Below, piece by piece: positions 18,047 through 27,866 of a stretch of DNA of 35,798 nucleotides. Positions within the stretch are counted from its first letter, which is position 1. Each line of letters opens with the position of its first letter. The notes below the pieces were generated by a model. That model worked only from the letters and a program-made list of their open reading frames with translations, was not told the origin of the DNA and made no database searches. The translations under genes were made by a program, and so were the position numbers. The stretch is from Deltaproteobacteria bacterium (GTDB lineage: Bacteria; Myxococcota_A; UBA796; SXON01): NCBI GenBank assembly GCA_014191855.1, contig BJHF01000068.1, positions 1 to 35,798 of the forward strand, given 5' to 3'.

Positions 18047-19860
18047 TCGATGTAGCCCAACGCCCGGAGGCGCTCCTCGTCTTCTTTGTCGAGTGTCTGC
18101 GGCTTCACCTTTGTAGTCGAGGTCGAGCGGCGCCACGCTGCGAACCGCTTGGCGAGCGCCTTGGCCGGCGCGCGGTCCTTGCCGGTGAGTTCGATCAGCT
18201 CGGCGGGGTCGGCATGTACGTCAAACGCCTGTAACAACGAGCCATACGGGTCGGTGAGCACCTTGAGCCCCCCGGGCGCGTGTAGCGCATAGCGGAGGTT
18301 CTCGGCGCGCCCCACCACAGAGCTTACCCATTCGCGGGCCGGCGCGGGTTTCCCTTCCAGCATCGGGCGCAGGCTGATCCCCGCGAAGCCGGGCAATTGC
18401 CCTGCGCCGCCGTAGTCCAGCAGCGTGGGCAGCACGTCTACGTGCGAGGTGAGCGCGTCGGTTCGCTGGCCTCCCGCCACGAGGCCCGGGCCCCACACGA
18501 CGAAGGGCACGTGGAGGTCGTGGTCGTAGAGGCTCCCGTGGCAGAAGTACCGGCCGTGATCGGTCATCGACTCGCCGTGATCGGCGGTGACGACCAGCAG
18601 CGTGTCGTCCTGGTTGGAGGCGCGCAGGTAGGCGACGAGGCGCCCGAGCTCGGCGTCCGTGAACGCGATGTCCCCGTCATACGCCGCGACGTAATGCCGG
18701 CGTTCGTTCTGGTTGGCGTCGAAGATGTACTTGGGCACGGTCGGCGCTCCCTCCGCGGCCTCTCCGCGCTCTACCCGCATCGGATCGGCGGACCACAGAG
18801 CGTCGTCATCGAAGAGGGTTCGGAAGCGGAGGGGCGGGCGGTAGGGCCCGTGGGGATCGAAGTAGTGCACCCAGGCGAACACGTTGTCGGCGGCGTGCGC
18901 GGTCAAGAACGGGAGCAGCTCGTCGTTGAGCACGTTGGCGGGCGTGTCGTTCGGGTGGTTGCGGTAGTAGTGGAAGCCGCGGTTGAGCCCGTAGCGATTG
19001 CTCAGCACATACTGCACGTTGAACGCCGCGGTAACGTAGCCGGCCTGCGACATCAGATCGGCGGCGGTGGGGAAACTCTTCCCGATGGAGGGGATGTTGT
19101 CCACGAACCCGAGCGTGACGGGGAGCTGGCCGGTGATCAGCGATGCGAGCGAGGGATGGGTGTACGGGGCGGGCACATAGTGTTGGTCGAAGCTCACACC
19201 CTCGGCGATCAAGGCGTCGAGGTTGGGGGTGGTGTTGCGCGGGTAGCCGTAGGCAGTGACGTGGTCCCGACGGAATGCCTCGATGGAAACGAGGATCACC
19301 CGTCGGATTGGCAGCTTCGGCTCTCGGCTCTCGGCGCTCAGCGCTTCCAGGGTGAACGGCGCGAGGCTGAGCTGCCCCGCCGCTTCCGCGCGTTGCATCT
19401 GCACTTCCACGCACAACCAGGCCTGGTTGCCGCTCGGCGGCACCGTTGAGAGGATATCCAGGTTTTCCCAGGGGAACGCGCCGATGTCCATGCGCCGGCG
19501 CGCGGTGTGCAGCTCGCCTTTGGGGCCTGCGATGTGCAGGTGCACCGCGGTGACATCCTCCAGGGCCGCGGCGCCCTTTACGCGGGAGTGAAGGCGCAGC
19601 GTTGCGCCCTCCGGCACCGCCACGGGAGCCGAGCACAAGCTGGCCTTGGTGCCGGCGGTCCAGCTGAGCGCCGCCGTGCTCGCCTCTTTACCAGGAACAA
19701 CGCGGAGGTTCCCAGACTGTGCGGCGACTGTCCAACCGTCGGGCACGCCATCGGCCGGCGCAGCGTCGACGGTGAGGCCGGCGTTGCCCAGGGGGATGGG
19801 CAGCGTAGAAACGCGGAGCGGGGACTGCGCGAGGGCGGCGGCGGCGAACAGGAACAGCAC
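18043..19860 (-). CDS. Exported alkaline-phosphatase-superfamily hydrolase (sulfatase-like)
   Basis: This 605-residue protein (from GTG 19860) has a short signal peptide LFLFAAAALA ending near AQS. Residues about 14-175 are a beta-sandwich domain. Residues 186-480 have sulfatase-fold motifs: VILVSIEAFRRDHVTAYGYP at 188-207, TTPNLDALIAEGVSF, the nucleophile region PYTHPSLASLITG at 232-244, FDPHGPYRPP near 334-343, and the metal-binding TADHGE at 425-430. Formylglycine sulfatases need Cys or Ser in C/S-x-P-S/A-R. Here the residue is Thr234 and the Arg is Leu, as in Thr-dependent phosphoglycerol or phosphoethanolamine transferases. Residue 193 is Glu where Asp is common. A phospho-substituent transferase or phosphodiesterase acting on an envelope glycan is therefore likelier than a sulfatase. 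Upstream ATG 20016 would bury the signal peptide. Confidence 0.86.
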   Translation of the reverse strand: MLFLFAAAALAQSPLRVSTLPIPLGNAGLTVDAAPADGVPDGWTVAAQSGNLRVVPGKEASTAALSWTAGTKASLCSAPVAVPEGATLRLHSRVKGAAALEDVTAVHLHIAGPKGELHTARRRMDIGAFPWENLDILSTVPPSGNQAWLCVEVQMQRAEAAGQLSLAPFTLEALSAESREPKLPIRRVILVSIEAFRRDHVTAYGYPRNTTPNLDALIAEGVSFDQHYVPAPYTHPSLASLITGQLPVTLGFVDNIPSIGKSFPTAADLMSQAGYVTAAFNVQYVLSNRYGLNRGFHYYRNHPNDTPANVLNDELLPFLTAHAADNVFAWVHYFDPHGPYRPPLRFRTLFDDDALWSADPMRVERGEAAEGAPTVPKYIFDANQNERRHYVAAYDGDIAFTDAELGRLVAYLRASNQDDTLLVVTADHGESMTDHGRYFCHGSLYDHDLHVPFVVWGPGLVAGGQRTDALTSHVDVLPTLLDYGGAGQLPGFAGISLRPMLEGKPAPAREWVSSVVGRAENLRYALHAPGGLKVLTDPYGSLLQAFDVHADPAELIELTGKDRAPAKALAKRFAAWRRSTSTTKVKPQTLDKEDEERLRALGYIE

Positions 19861-20034
19861 GCTTGCGAGGTAACGCGGGGGCTCGGCGGCGTGGGGAGGG
19901 GCGAGGGCGAAGACTGGTGTACCCGCGGTGAGTACAGTGCTTCTGGGGCCTTCGCGGCGAGGATTCCGCGATGCCGCCGGGGCAAGCTTGCCGATGGTGT
20001 TTGCGGGGAGCGGCATTCGCGGGCATAGGCGCGC
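19861..20034. other. Divergent intergenic region
   Basis: This 174-base region separates the hydrolase operon (minus) from the giant MopE-repeat gene (plus). A TACAGT at about 19933-19938 could serve the plus gene with a leader near 95 bases; no clear -35 was found. The plus start at 20035 has only a weak CATAGG 5 bases upstream. I found no perfect repeat or terminator. Confidence 0.35.
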
Positions 20035-23000
20035 ATGCGCTCAACCCACCTCCTTTCGCCTTTGCCGCTTACCCTCGCTGTGCTGGTGGCGTGCGCGCCG
20101 CCCGCCGCCGACTCCGCCCCGGAGTCGACCGGTACAATTGTTGCCGCGCCGCTGGGCGCTGCGTTCAGAGCCGAGGGCGCCGCTTTCGCCTCGACGAGCG
20201 ATTCCTGGACGTTTGGAGCCAACCTTGACGAGCAGGGCGCCCAGCTCGCCGGACCGGCGGGGCGCGTGCGCGTGTCGTTCGCGGGCTGGGGTCGCGGCGA
20301 GATCGAGCCGGCCGGCGAGGCCGCGCCGTCGCAGGTCTGCGGCACCGTGGACGAGACGGGCCAAACGGCCTGCCGCGTGGAGTACGCCCGCGCTTCGGCG
20401 ACGGAGTGGTGGGTGAACGCGCCGGCTGGGCTGGAGCAGGGGTGGGATCTGCTCCAGCGGCCTTCCGGAAGCGGAGACATCGTGCTGGCGCTCGAGGTGG
20501 AGGGGGCGAACGCCGTTTCGCGCGGCGACTCCGTTGAGTTGGTCACATCGAGCGGCGTGTGGATGATCGAAGGGCTGCACGCCTCCGACGCGGAGGGCCG
20601 GCCACTCGCGGCGTTTTTCGAGGTTGACTCTCCGGGAAGCGGCGGGCGGATTCGCATCGTCGTGGACGATACCGACGCGGTGTGGCCAATCCGGGTCGAC
20701 CCCGTGATGACCACCGCCGTGACCACCTGGACGGGCGCCACCAGCTCCACCGACGCCCTTGGCACCGCGGTGACGACCGGTGATTTCAACAAAGACGGGA
20801 AGGCGGACATCGCGATTGGCGTCCCCGGCTACAACGGTGCGGCGGGCGCGGTGTACGTGTACGTGGGCACCTCCACGGCGCCTTCCACTACTCCGAGCGT
20901 CACCCTCACGGTGCCGTCGGGGGCCGGAAAGTTCGGATACTCCCTGGATTCGGGGGACGTGAACGGGGACACCTACCTCGACCTCATCGTCGGTGCCCCT
21001 TACTCCACCACCACGACTACCAACGACGGGGCGGTGTGGGTATACCACGGATCTTCCTCTGGTTTGTCCAGCACGATGTCTACCAAGCTCACGGGCTCGG
21101 CGACCGCCAGCGCCTATTTTGGCAACGCCGTGGCGTGCGGCGACGTGAACGGGGATGGCTACAGCGACGTGGTGATCGGCGAGTACGGCTACAGCTCGTC
21201 CACGGGGCGCGCGTGGATCTATGCGGGTTCTAGCTCCGGGGTAAGCACCACGGTCCGGACGCTGACCGGCTTGACCAGCGGCGACCAATACGGCTGGTCC
21301 GTGAGCGCCGGAAAAAGCGCGACCACGGATGTGTACTCCGAGATGGCGGTGGGGGCGCCCGCGCGCTCCACCAACAAAGGCCGAGTGTCGCTCTACACCG
21401 GCGCATCCACGTTCTTCACCACCACCCCGACCAAGGTGGACTATGACGGGGGTAACAACAACTATCGATACGGCTACTCCGTATCGGTAGAAGGCAGCTA
21501 CAACGGCGATGCCTACGCGGACATGGTCGTTGGCGCGGTTACGGCGACCTCGGCCGCGAACCCGAAAGGACGTGTGTATTATTATCAGTCGACCGGCGGG
21601 GCTTCGGGAGCGATCCCCACGGGGAACACCGCCAACTTCGATGGGCCGAGCGCCAATGGCTACTTCGGCGGCGCCCTCGCCGCGATCGGAGACACCGACG
21701 ATGACGGGTATTCAGAGCTGCTGGTCGGCGCGCCCACCGTCACCACGGACGCTGGATATACGGCGTTGTACGATGGTAGCTCAAGCGGACTCGCCTCCAC
21801 AACCGTGTCCACGACGTTCACGGGCAGCAGCGGCAACAAGCTGGGCACCGCGGTTGGTGGTGGCGATGTGAACGGCGATGGGAACGCCGATATCCTCCTG
21901 GCTTCGCCTGGGTATGGCAGCGGCGCTGGCCGCGTTGTTCTGGAGCTTGGCGGCGTGGACGCCGACGGCGATGGCTACGTTAGCAATGGCTCGGGCTACC
22001 TCGAGGATTGCGCCGACAGCAACAGCGCGATCAATCCCGCGGCCACCGAGATCTGCGACGCGGCGAACACCGACGAAGACTGTGATGGGCTGGCCGACAA
22101 CCTGGATTCTTCGGCCGCGGCCAGCGGGAGGAGCACCTGGTATCTGGACGCGGACGGGGATGGGTATGGGGCCGCCGCCACGAGCGTTGCCGCGTGCGAT
22201 CAACCCAGCGGCTACGTGGCGAACGCGACGGACTGCGACGACAGCTCGGCCGCGGCCAATCCGGGCGCCGTCGAGATTTGCGACGCGGCAAACGCGGACG
22301 AAGACTGTGATGGACTGGCGGACGACCTGGACGGATCGGCGAGCGCGTCTGGAAAAACGACGTATTACGTGGATTCGGACGGGGACTCCTACGGCGGTTC
22401 CAGCTCGGGCGCGTATTGCGACATGCCCGCCGGTTCTGTCGCGACGGCGACCGATTGCGACGACGCAGACGCTGCGATTCACCCGGGTGCGACGGAGCTT
22501 TGTGACGCGTCGAACACCGACGAAGACTGCGATGGCCTCGCGGACGACCTCGACGGATCGGTCTCATCCACCGGAAAAACGACGTGGTACGAGGATGCCG
22601 ACGGGGACACCTACGGGGGTTCCTCGTCTGGTAGCTTCTGCGACCAGCCCTCCGGCTCGGTCGCGACCTCGACCGATTGCGACGATTCCGACGCCGCGAT
22701 TCATCCGGGTGCGACGGAGGTGTGCGACGCGTCGAACACCGACGAGGATTGTGACGGGCTCGCCGACGACCTGGACGCCTCCGCCGCGGCATCCGGCAAA
22801 AGCACGTACTACGCCGACGCCGACGCCGATACCTACGGCAGCTCCACCTCGGGCGCCTACTGCGACCGACCGAGCGGCTACGTTACCACCGCCACCGATT
22901 GCGACGACACCGACGGCGCCGTTCACCCCGGCGCCACCGAGATTTGCGACGCCGCCAACACCGACGAGGATTGTGACGGCGCGGCGGACGACGACGATGC

Positions 23001-26000
23001 TTCGGCCGCCGCATCGGGAAAGACCACGTACTACGTTGATGCCGACGCCGATACCTACGGAAGCGACACCTCGGGCGCCTACTGCGACGCGCCCTCGGGC
23101 TACGTCGCGACCTCCACGGATTGCGACGACGCGGACGCCGCCGTTCACCCGGGTGCGACGGAGATCTGCGACGCCGGGAACACGGACGAGGACTGTGACG
23201 GCCTGGCCGACGACCTCGACGCCTCCGCTTCCGCATCGGGAAAGACGACCTGGTACGCCGATGCCGACGCCGACACCTATGGTGGCGATACCTCGGGTGC
23301 CTATTGCGACCGGCCGAGCGGCTACGTCGCCGCGTCTACCGATTGCGACGACACCGACGCGGCGATTCACCCCGGCGCCACCGAGGTTTGCGACTCGGGC
23401 AACACGGACGAGGACTGTGACGGCGTGGCGGATGACCTCGACGCTTCGGTGTCCGCCTCCGGAACGTCGACCTGGTACGCCGACGTGGACGCGGACAGCT
23501 ACGGAAGCTCGACCGCGGTTACCGTGTGCGACGCCCCCTCGGGCTACGTCGCCACGTCCACGGATTGCGACGACACCGATGCCGCCGTTCACCCGGGGGC
23601 GACAGAGGTTTGCGACGCGGGGAACACCGACGAAGACTGCGATGGCGCGGCGGACGATGCGGATGCAAGCGTGGCTGCCTCTGGGAAGTCCACGTACTAC
23701 GCCGATGCCGACGCTGACACCTACGGTAGCTCCACGTCGGGCGCCTATTGCGACCGGCCCACGGGGTACGTTGCGAACTCAACCGACTGCGACGACGCCG
23801 ACGCCGCGATTCATCCCGGCGCCACGGAGATTTGCGACGCCGGCAACACCGATGAGGATTGTGATGGCGCGGCGGACGACGCGGACGCCTCGGCCGCCGC
23901 ATCCGGAAAGACCAGCTACTACGCTGATGAAGATGGGGACAGCTACGGAAGCGGTATGGCTGCGTTGTATTGCGATCAGCCGGCCGGCTCCGTCGCGACC
24001 GCTACCGACTGCGACGACACCGACGCGGCGGTAAACCCGGGCGCCACCGAGATTTGCGACGCCGGGAACACCGACGAAGACTGCGACGGCCTCGCTGATG
24101 ATCTGGACACTTCGGTTTCCGCAGCCGGAAAGACCAGCTACTACGCGGATAGTGACGCGGATACCTACGGTAGCTCCACGTCGGGCGCGTACTGCGACCG
24201 CCCCGCTGGGTACGTCGTCGGGTCCACCGACTGCGACGACAGCGATCCGGCTGTAAACCCGGGCGCCACCGAGGTTTGCGACGCGGGCAACACCGACGAG
24301 GACTGCAACGGCCTCGCCGACGACCTCGACTCCGGCGCGGCCGCTGCCGGAAAGAGCACGTACTATGTGGATGCGGACGCGGATACCTACGGAAGCGCCG
24401 GCGGGGGCGCCTACTGCGACGCGCCCTCGGGGTACGTTGCGACGTCCACAGACTGCGACGACAGCGACGCCGCCGTGAACCCCGGCGCCACCGAGATTTG
24501 CGACGCAGGCAACACCGACGAGGACTGCGACGGCCTGGCCGACGACCTCGATGCTTCTACGGCGGCCGCCGGAAAATCAACCTGGTATGCCGACAGTGAC
24601 GCCGACACCTACGGCGGCTCCACGTCGGCCGCTTACTGCGATCTCCCGTCTGGCTACGTCGCAACTTCGACGGACTGCGACGACGCCGACGCCGCGATCT
24701 ACCCGGGCGCCACCGAGGTTTGCGACGGCGCCGACAACGACTGCGATGGCCTCGCGGACGACGGCGTGACGAGCACGTTCTACGCCGATTCCGACAGCGA
24801 CGGGTTCGGCGATCTCTCGACCTCCACGGCGGCTTGTTCGGCGCCCGCGGGGTTCGTGGCAGACGCGACGGACTGCGACGACGGCGACGCGGACGTGAGC
24901 CCGGGGGCGACGGAGCGCTGCGATGCCGCGGATACGGACGAGGATTGTGACGGACGCGCAGACGACGACGACACCGCCCCCGTTGGCGTTGTGACCTACT
25001 ACGTGGACATGGACGGCGACACCTACGGCGCCGGCGCGGCGAGCGAAGCGTGCGATCCGCCGGCCGATACGGTAGCCGACACCTCGGATTGCGACGACGC
25101 CGACGGTGCGGTTCACCCCGGGGCCCTCGACATCGTGGGCGACGCGATCGACAACGACTGCGATGGCAGCGAGACCTGCTACGCCGACGCCGATGAGGAC
25201 GGCTACCGCCCGGATTCGGGCGCAACGGTGGCCTCGGTGGACGACGATTGCGCGGACGCCGGCGAGGCGCTCCGCACCGAGCCCGCGGGCGATTGCGACG
25301 ATGCGGACAGCGCGGTCAACCCCGCCGCGACCGACGTGGCGGGAGACGGCGTGGACGCCGATTGTGACGGGGGCGAGAGCTGTTACGTCGACGCGGACGG
25401 GGACTCCGCGCGCACCGCCTTCGTCGTCACCTCCGCGGACGCCGACTGCATGGACGTGGGCGAGGCGCTCGGATCGGCCGACCTCGACTGCGACGACAGC
25501 GATGCGGACGCCTACCCGGGCGCAGCCGAGGTCGTCGGCTCCGGCGTGGACGAGGACTGCGATGGCGAGGAGGTGTGCTACCTCGACGCAGACGACGACG
25601 GATACCGCCCCGACTCCACGTCCACCGTCGCTTCGGTTGACTCCGACTGCGCCGACGCGGGGGAGGCGTTGGACTCCGACCTCACGGGCGACTGCGACGA
25701 CGGCGACGATGCGTTCCATCCCGGCGCGGATGAGTCCGACTGCACGGACCCAGCAGACTACAACTGCGATGGTTCAACCGGCTATGCCGACGCCGACGCG
25801 GACGGCTGGGGCGCGTGTGAGGAGTGCGACGACACCGACGCGACGGTGAATCCGGACGGGGTGGAGGCGGTGGGCGACGGCGTGGACAGCGACTGCGACG
25901 GGCTGGAGGTCTGCTACGAAGACGCCGATGGCGATGCCTGGCGGACGGACACCACCGTGTCCGGCGGCTCGGTGGCGTGCAACGAGGTGGGGGAGGCGAG

Positions 26001-27828
26001 CGCGGCGATCCCCGACGGCGATTGCGACGACGCGGACGCGAGCATCAACCCCGATGCCATCGAGGTTGTTGGTGACGAGATCGACGCTGACTGCGACGAC
26101 GCGGAGCTCTGCTACGTGGATGCCGACGCGGACCTCTGGCGCACCGAGGCGAGCGTCACCTCCAGCGATTTGAGCTGCATCGACGCCGGTGAAGCGACGG
26201 CCGATCAGGGCCTGGACTGCGACGACACGGACGCGACGATCAACCCGGCCGGCGCCGAAACCGCGGGCGACGGGATCGATGCCGACTGCGACGGCGGCGA
26301 CCTGTGCTTCGCCGACGTCGACGGCGATGGGTACCGCAGCACCACGACCGTAGTGTCGAGCGGCCTCTCGTGCACCGGCCCCGGTGAAGCCACGGCCGCG
26401 GTGGCGCTCGACTGCGACGACGGCGATGCAGGTGCCTACCCGGGCGCGCTGGAGATCGTCGGCGACGCGGTCGACTCGGATTGTGATGGATCGGAGGTCT
26501 GTTACGCGGATCTCGACGACGACGCCTACCGGCCCGACGATGGCAGCACGGTGGCCTCCGCGGACAGCGACTGTGACGACGCGGGCGAGGCGCTCCTGAG
26601 CGCGCTGGCGGGCGACTGCGACGACGCGGACACGGCCTACAACCCCGGCGCGGCCGAAGGCGACTGCGCCGATCCGAACGACTACAATTGCGATGGGTCG
26701 ACGGGCTTTGAGGACGTGGACGGCGACGGTTGGGCGGCCTGCCTGGAGTGCAACGACGCGGATTCCGGGGTGAACCCGGATGCGGTTGAAGTCGCGGGTG
26801 ACCTCGTGGACGGTAACTGTGACGGCGCCGAGGATTGCTATGTGGACGCGGACGACGACTCCTGGCGTCCGGACGACTCAACGTTCGCCAGCGGCAACGT
26901 GGCTTGTGATGCTTCGGGCGAGGCCACCGCGGCGGATCCGGGCGTCGATTGCGACGACGCAGATGCGACGATCAACCCCGCCGCCACCGAGGTGACGGGA
27001 GACGAAGTCGACTCTGACTGCGACGGCGCGGAAGTGTGCTTCGTAGACGGGGATGGCGACGGTTACCGGGCCGACGGCGGCGCCGAGATCGCGAGCGCCG
27101 ACCTGGTGTGCAGCGATGCCGGCGAGGCCGGCGCGTTGGCCGCGGAGGGCGACTGCGACGACGCGAGCGCCACGCGCTTCCCCGGCGCTCCCGAGACCGA
27201 TTGCGCAGACCCCGTGGACTACAATTGTGATGGTTCGTCGGGATATGCCGACGCGGACGCCGATGGTTACGCGGCGTGCGAGGAGTGCGCCGACGGAGAC
27301 GCGGCGGTAAACCCCGACGCCGAGGAAGTGTGCAACGGGGTGGACGACGATTGTGACGGCGTGATCGACGGACCCACCGCGAGCGGAACGAGCACCTGGT
27401 ACGCCGACAGCGACGGCGACGGGTACACCGACTCCGCCGTTTCAACCATCGATTGTTCGCCACCCGCCGGCTACGCCGCCGAGAGCGCCGTGCCGGACTG
27501 TGACGATGGCGATGCGACGGTGAACCCGGCTGGCACTGACATTCCCGACGACGGCGTCGATCAGGACTGCGATGGCGCCGACGCCGTAGGCGACACGGGC
27601 GGAGACACGGGCGAGGACACGGGGGGGGACACCGGCGGCGACACGGGCGAAGACACGGGCCCGGTGGATAGCGGCGATACCGACAACGGCACGCCTCCGG
27701 GTGGCGGCGACGACACCGGTGAGACGAAGGGCGACGCCTGCGGGTGCGCCTCGACCTCGACCCCGGCCGGCGGTGCCGCGTTGTTGCTCGGTTTGGCGGC
27801 GCTGGCCAGGGGCCGACGCCGGCGTTGA
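20035..27828 (+). CDS. Giant lipobox / FG-GAP / MopE-repeat / MYXO-CTERM surface protein
   Basis: This 2597-residue protein appears to be surface-exposed. Residues 1-20 form a signal peptide with lipobox LVAC (Cys20). Residues about 35-225 are the beta-rich domain that commonly precedes FG-GAP repeats in myxobacterial proteins (EWWVNAPAGLEQGW motif, ending in WPIRVDP). Residues about 230-650 hold seven FG-GAP repeats (GDVNGDGYSDVVIG type), predicted to form an integrin-like beta-propeller with Ca2+-binding loops. Residues about 657-2518 contain about 28 MopE-type Asp/Cys repeats. Roughly the first 13 are 74-residue units alike in sequence (DCDDxDAAxHPGATEICDAGNTDEDCDG...YYADADADTYGSS); the rest are shorter and more diverged. 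A DTGGDTG-rich linker leads to CGC at 2569-2571, a hydrophobic helix and RGRRRR. Adhesion or matrix binding is the likely role. Confidence 0.93.
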   Translation: MRSTHLLSPLPLTLAVLVACAPPAADSAPESTGTIVAAPLGAAFRAEGAAFASTSDSWTFGANLDEQGAQLAGPAGRVRVSFAGWGRGEIEPAGEAAPSQVCGTVDETGQTACRVEYARASATEWWVNAPAGLEQGWDLLQRPSGSGDIVLALEVEGANAVSRGDSVELVTSSGVWMIEGLHASDAEGRPLAAFFEVDSPGSGGRIRIVVDDTDAVWPIRVDPVMTTAVTTWTGATSSTDALGTAVTTGDFNKDGKADIAIGVPGYNGAAGAVYVYVGTSTAPSTTPSVTLTVPSGAGKFGYSLDSGDVNGDTYLDLIVGAPYSTTTTTNDGAVWVYHGSSSGLSSTMSTKLTGSATASAYFGNAVACGDVNGDGYSDVVIGEYGYSSSTGRAWIYAGSSSGVSTTVRTLTGLTSGDQYGWSVSAGKSATTDVYSEMAVGAPARSTNKGRVSLYTGASTFFTTTPTKVDYDGGNNNYRYGYSVSVEGSYNGDAYADMVVGAVTATSAANPKGRVYYYQSTGGASGAIPTGNTANFDGPSANGYFGGALAAIGDTDDDGYSELLVGAPTVTTDAGYTALYDGSSSGLASTTVSTTFTGSSGNKLGTAVGGGDVNGDGNADILLASPGYGSGAGRVVLELGGVDADGDGYVSNGSGYLEDCADSNSAINPAATEICDAANTDEDCDGLADNLDSSAAASGRSTWYLDADGDGYGAAATSVAACDQPSGYVANATDCDDSSAAANPGAVEICDAANADEDCDGLADDLDGSASASGKTTYYVDSDGDSYGGSSSGAYCDMPAGSVATATDCDDADAAIHPGATELCDASNTDEDCDGLADDLDGSVSSTGKTTWYEDADGDTYGGSSSGSFCDQPSGSVATSTDCDDSDAAIHPGATEVCDASNTDEDCDGLADDLDASAAASGKSTYYADADADTYGSSTSGAYCDRPSGYVTTATDCDDTDGAVHPGATEICDAANTDEDCDGAADDDDASAAASGKTTYYVDADADTYGSDTSGAYCDAPSGYVATSTDCDDADAAVHPGATEICDAGNTDEDCDGLADDLDASASASGKTTWYADADADTYGGDTSGAYCDRPSGYVAASTDCDDTDAAIHPGATEVCDSGNTDEDCDGVADDLDASVSASGTSTWYADVDADSYGSSTAVTVCDAPSGYVATSTDCDDTDAAVHPGATEVCDAGNTDEDCDGAADDADASVAASGKSTYYADADADTYGSSTSGAYCDRPTGYVANSTDCDDADAAIHPGATEICDAGNTDEDCDGAADDADASAAASGKTSYYADEDGDSYGSGMAALYCDQPAGSVATATDCDDTDAAVNPGATEICDAGNTDEDCDGLADDLDTSVSAAGKTSYYADSDADTYGSSTSGAYCDRPAGYVVGSTDCDDSDPAVNPGATEVCDAGNTDEDCNGLADDLDSGAAAAGKSTYYVDADADTYGSAGGGAYCDAPSGYVATSTDCDDSDAAVNPGATEICDAGNTDEDCDGLADDLDASTAAAGKSTWYADSDADTYGGSTSAAYCDLPSGYVATSTDCDDADAAIYPGATEVCDGADNDCDGLADDGVTSTFYADSDSDGFGDLSTSTAACSAPAGFVADATDCDDGDADVSPGATERCDAADTDEDCDGRADDDDTAPVGVVTYYVDMDGDTYGAGAASEACDPPADTVADTSDCDDADGAVHPGALDIVGDAIDNDCDGSETCYADADEDGYRPDSGATVASVDDDCADAGEALRTEPAGDCDDADSAVNPAATDVAGDGVDADCDGGESCYVDADGDSARTAFVVTSADADCMDVGEALGSADLDCDDSDADAYPGAAEVVGSGVDEDCDGEEVCYLDADDDGYRPDSTSTVASVDSDCADAGEALDSDLTGDCDDGDDAFHPGADESDCTDPADYNCDGSTGYADADADGWGACEECDDTDATVNPDGVEAVGDGVDSDCDGLEVCYEDADGDAWRTDTTVSGGSVACNEVGEASAAIPDGDCDDADASINPDAIEVVGDEIDADCDDAELCYVDADADLWRTEASVTSSDLSCIDAGEATADQGLDCDDTDATINPAGAETAGDGIDADCDGGDLCFADVDGDGYRSTTTVVSSGLSCTGPGEATAAVALDCDDGDAGAYPGALEIVGDAVDSDCDGSEVCYADLDDDAYRPDDGSTVASADSDCDDAGEALLSALAGDCDDADTAYNPGAAEGDCADPNDYNCDGSTGFEDVDGDGWAACLECNDADSGVNPDAVEVAGDLVDGNCDGAEDCYVDADDDSWRPDDSTFASGNVACDASGEATAADPGVDCDDADATINPAATEVTGDEVDSDCDGAEVCFVDGDGDGYRADGGAEIASADLVCSDAGEAGALAAEGDCDDASATRFPGAPETDCADPVDYNCDGSSGYADADADGYAACEECADGDAAVNPDAEEVCNGVDDDCDGVIDGPTASGTSTWYADSDGDGYTDSAVSTIDCSPPAGYAAESAVPDCDDGDATVNPAGTDIPDDGVDQDCDGADAVGDTGGDTGEDTGGDTGGDTGEDTGPVDSGDTDNGTPPGGGDDTGETKGDACGCASTSTPAGGAALLLGLAALARGRRRR
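22231..24672. repeat. Eleven exact-period 222-base tandem coding repeats
   Basis: The DCDD codons that open successive units occur at 22231, 22453, 22675, 22897, 23119, 23341, 23563, 23785, 24007, 24229, 24451 and 24673, exactly 222 bases apart with no indel. The preceding unit (22006) is 225 bases. Adjacent copies are strongly similar at DNA level. This is a recently expanded tandem duplication and a place where read assembly could collapse copies. Confidence 0.92.
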
Positions 27829-27866
27829 ACGCGCGGGGCGGGGCCGGCGCGGTTCAGCGCGGGACC

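Noticed and set aside
19861..20016. Upstream ATG at 20016 as start of the hydrolase
   Set aside because: It would put 52 polar residues before the signal peptide; GTG 19860 starts directly at the hydrophobic core as in neighbouring exported proteins.
22006..27590. Repetitive DNA as mobile element or CRISPR
   Set aside because: The repeats are in frame and encode regular Asp/Cys metal-binding-type units of one protein.
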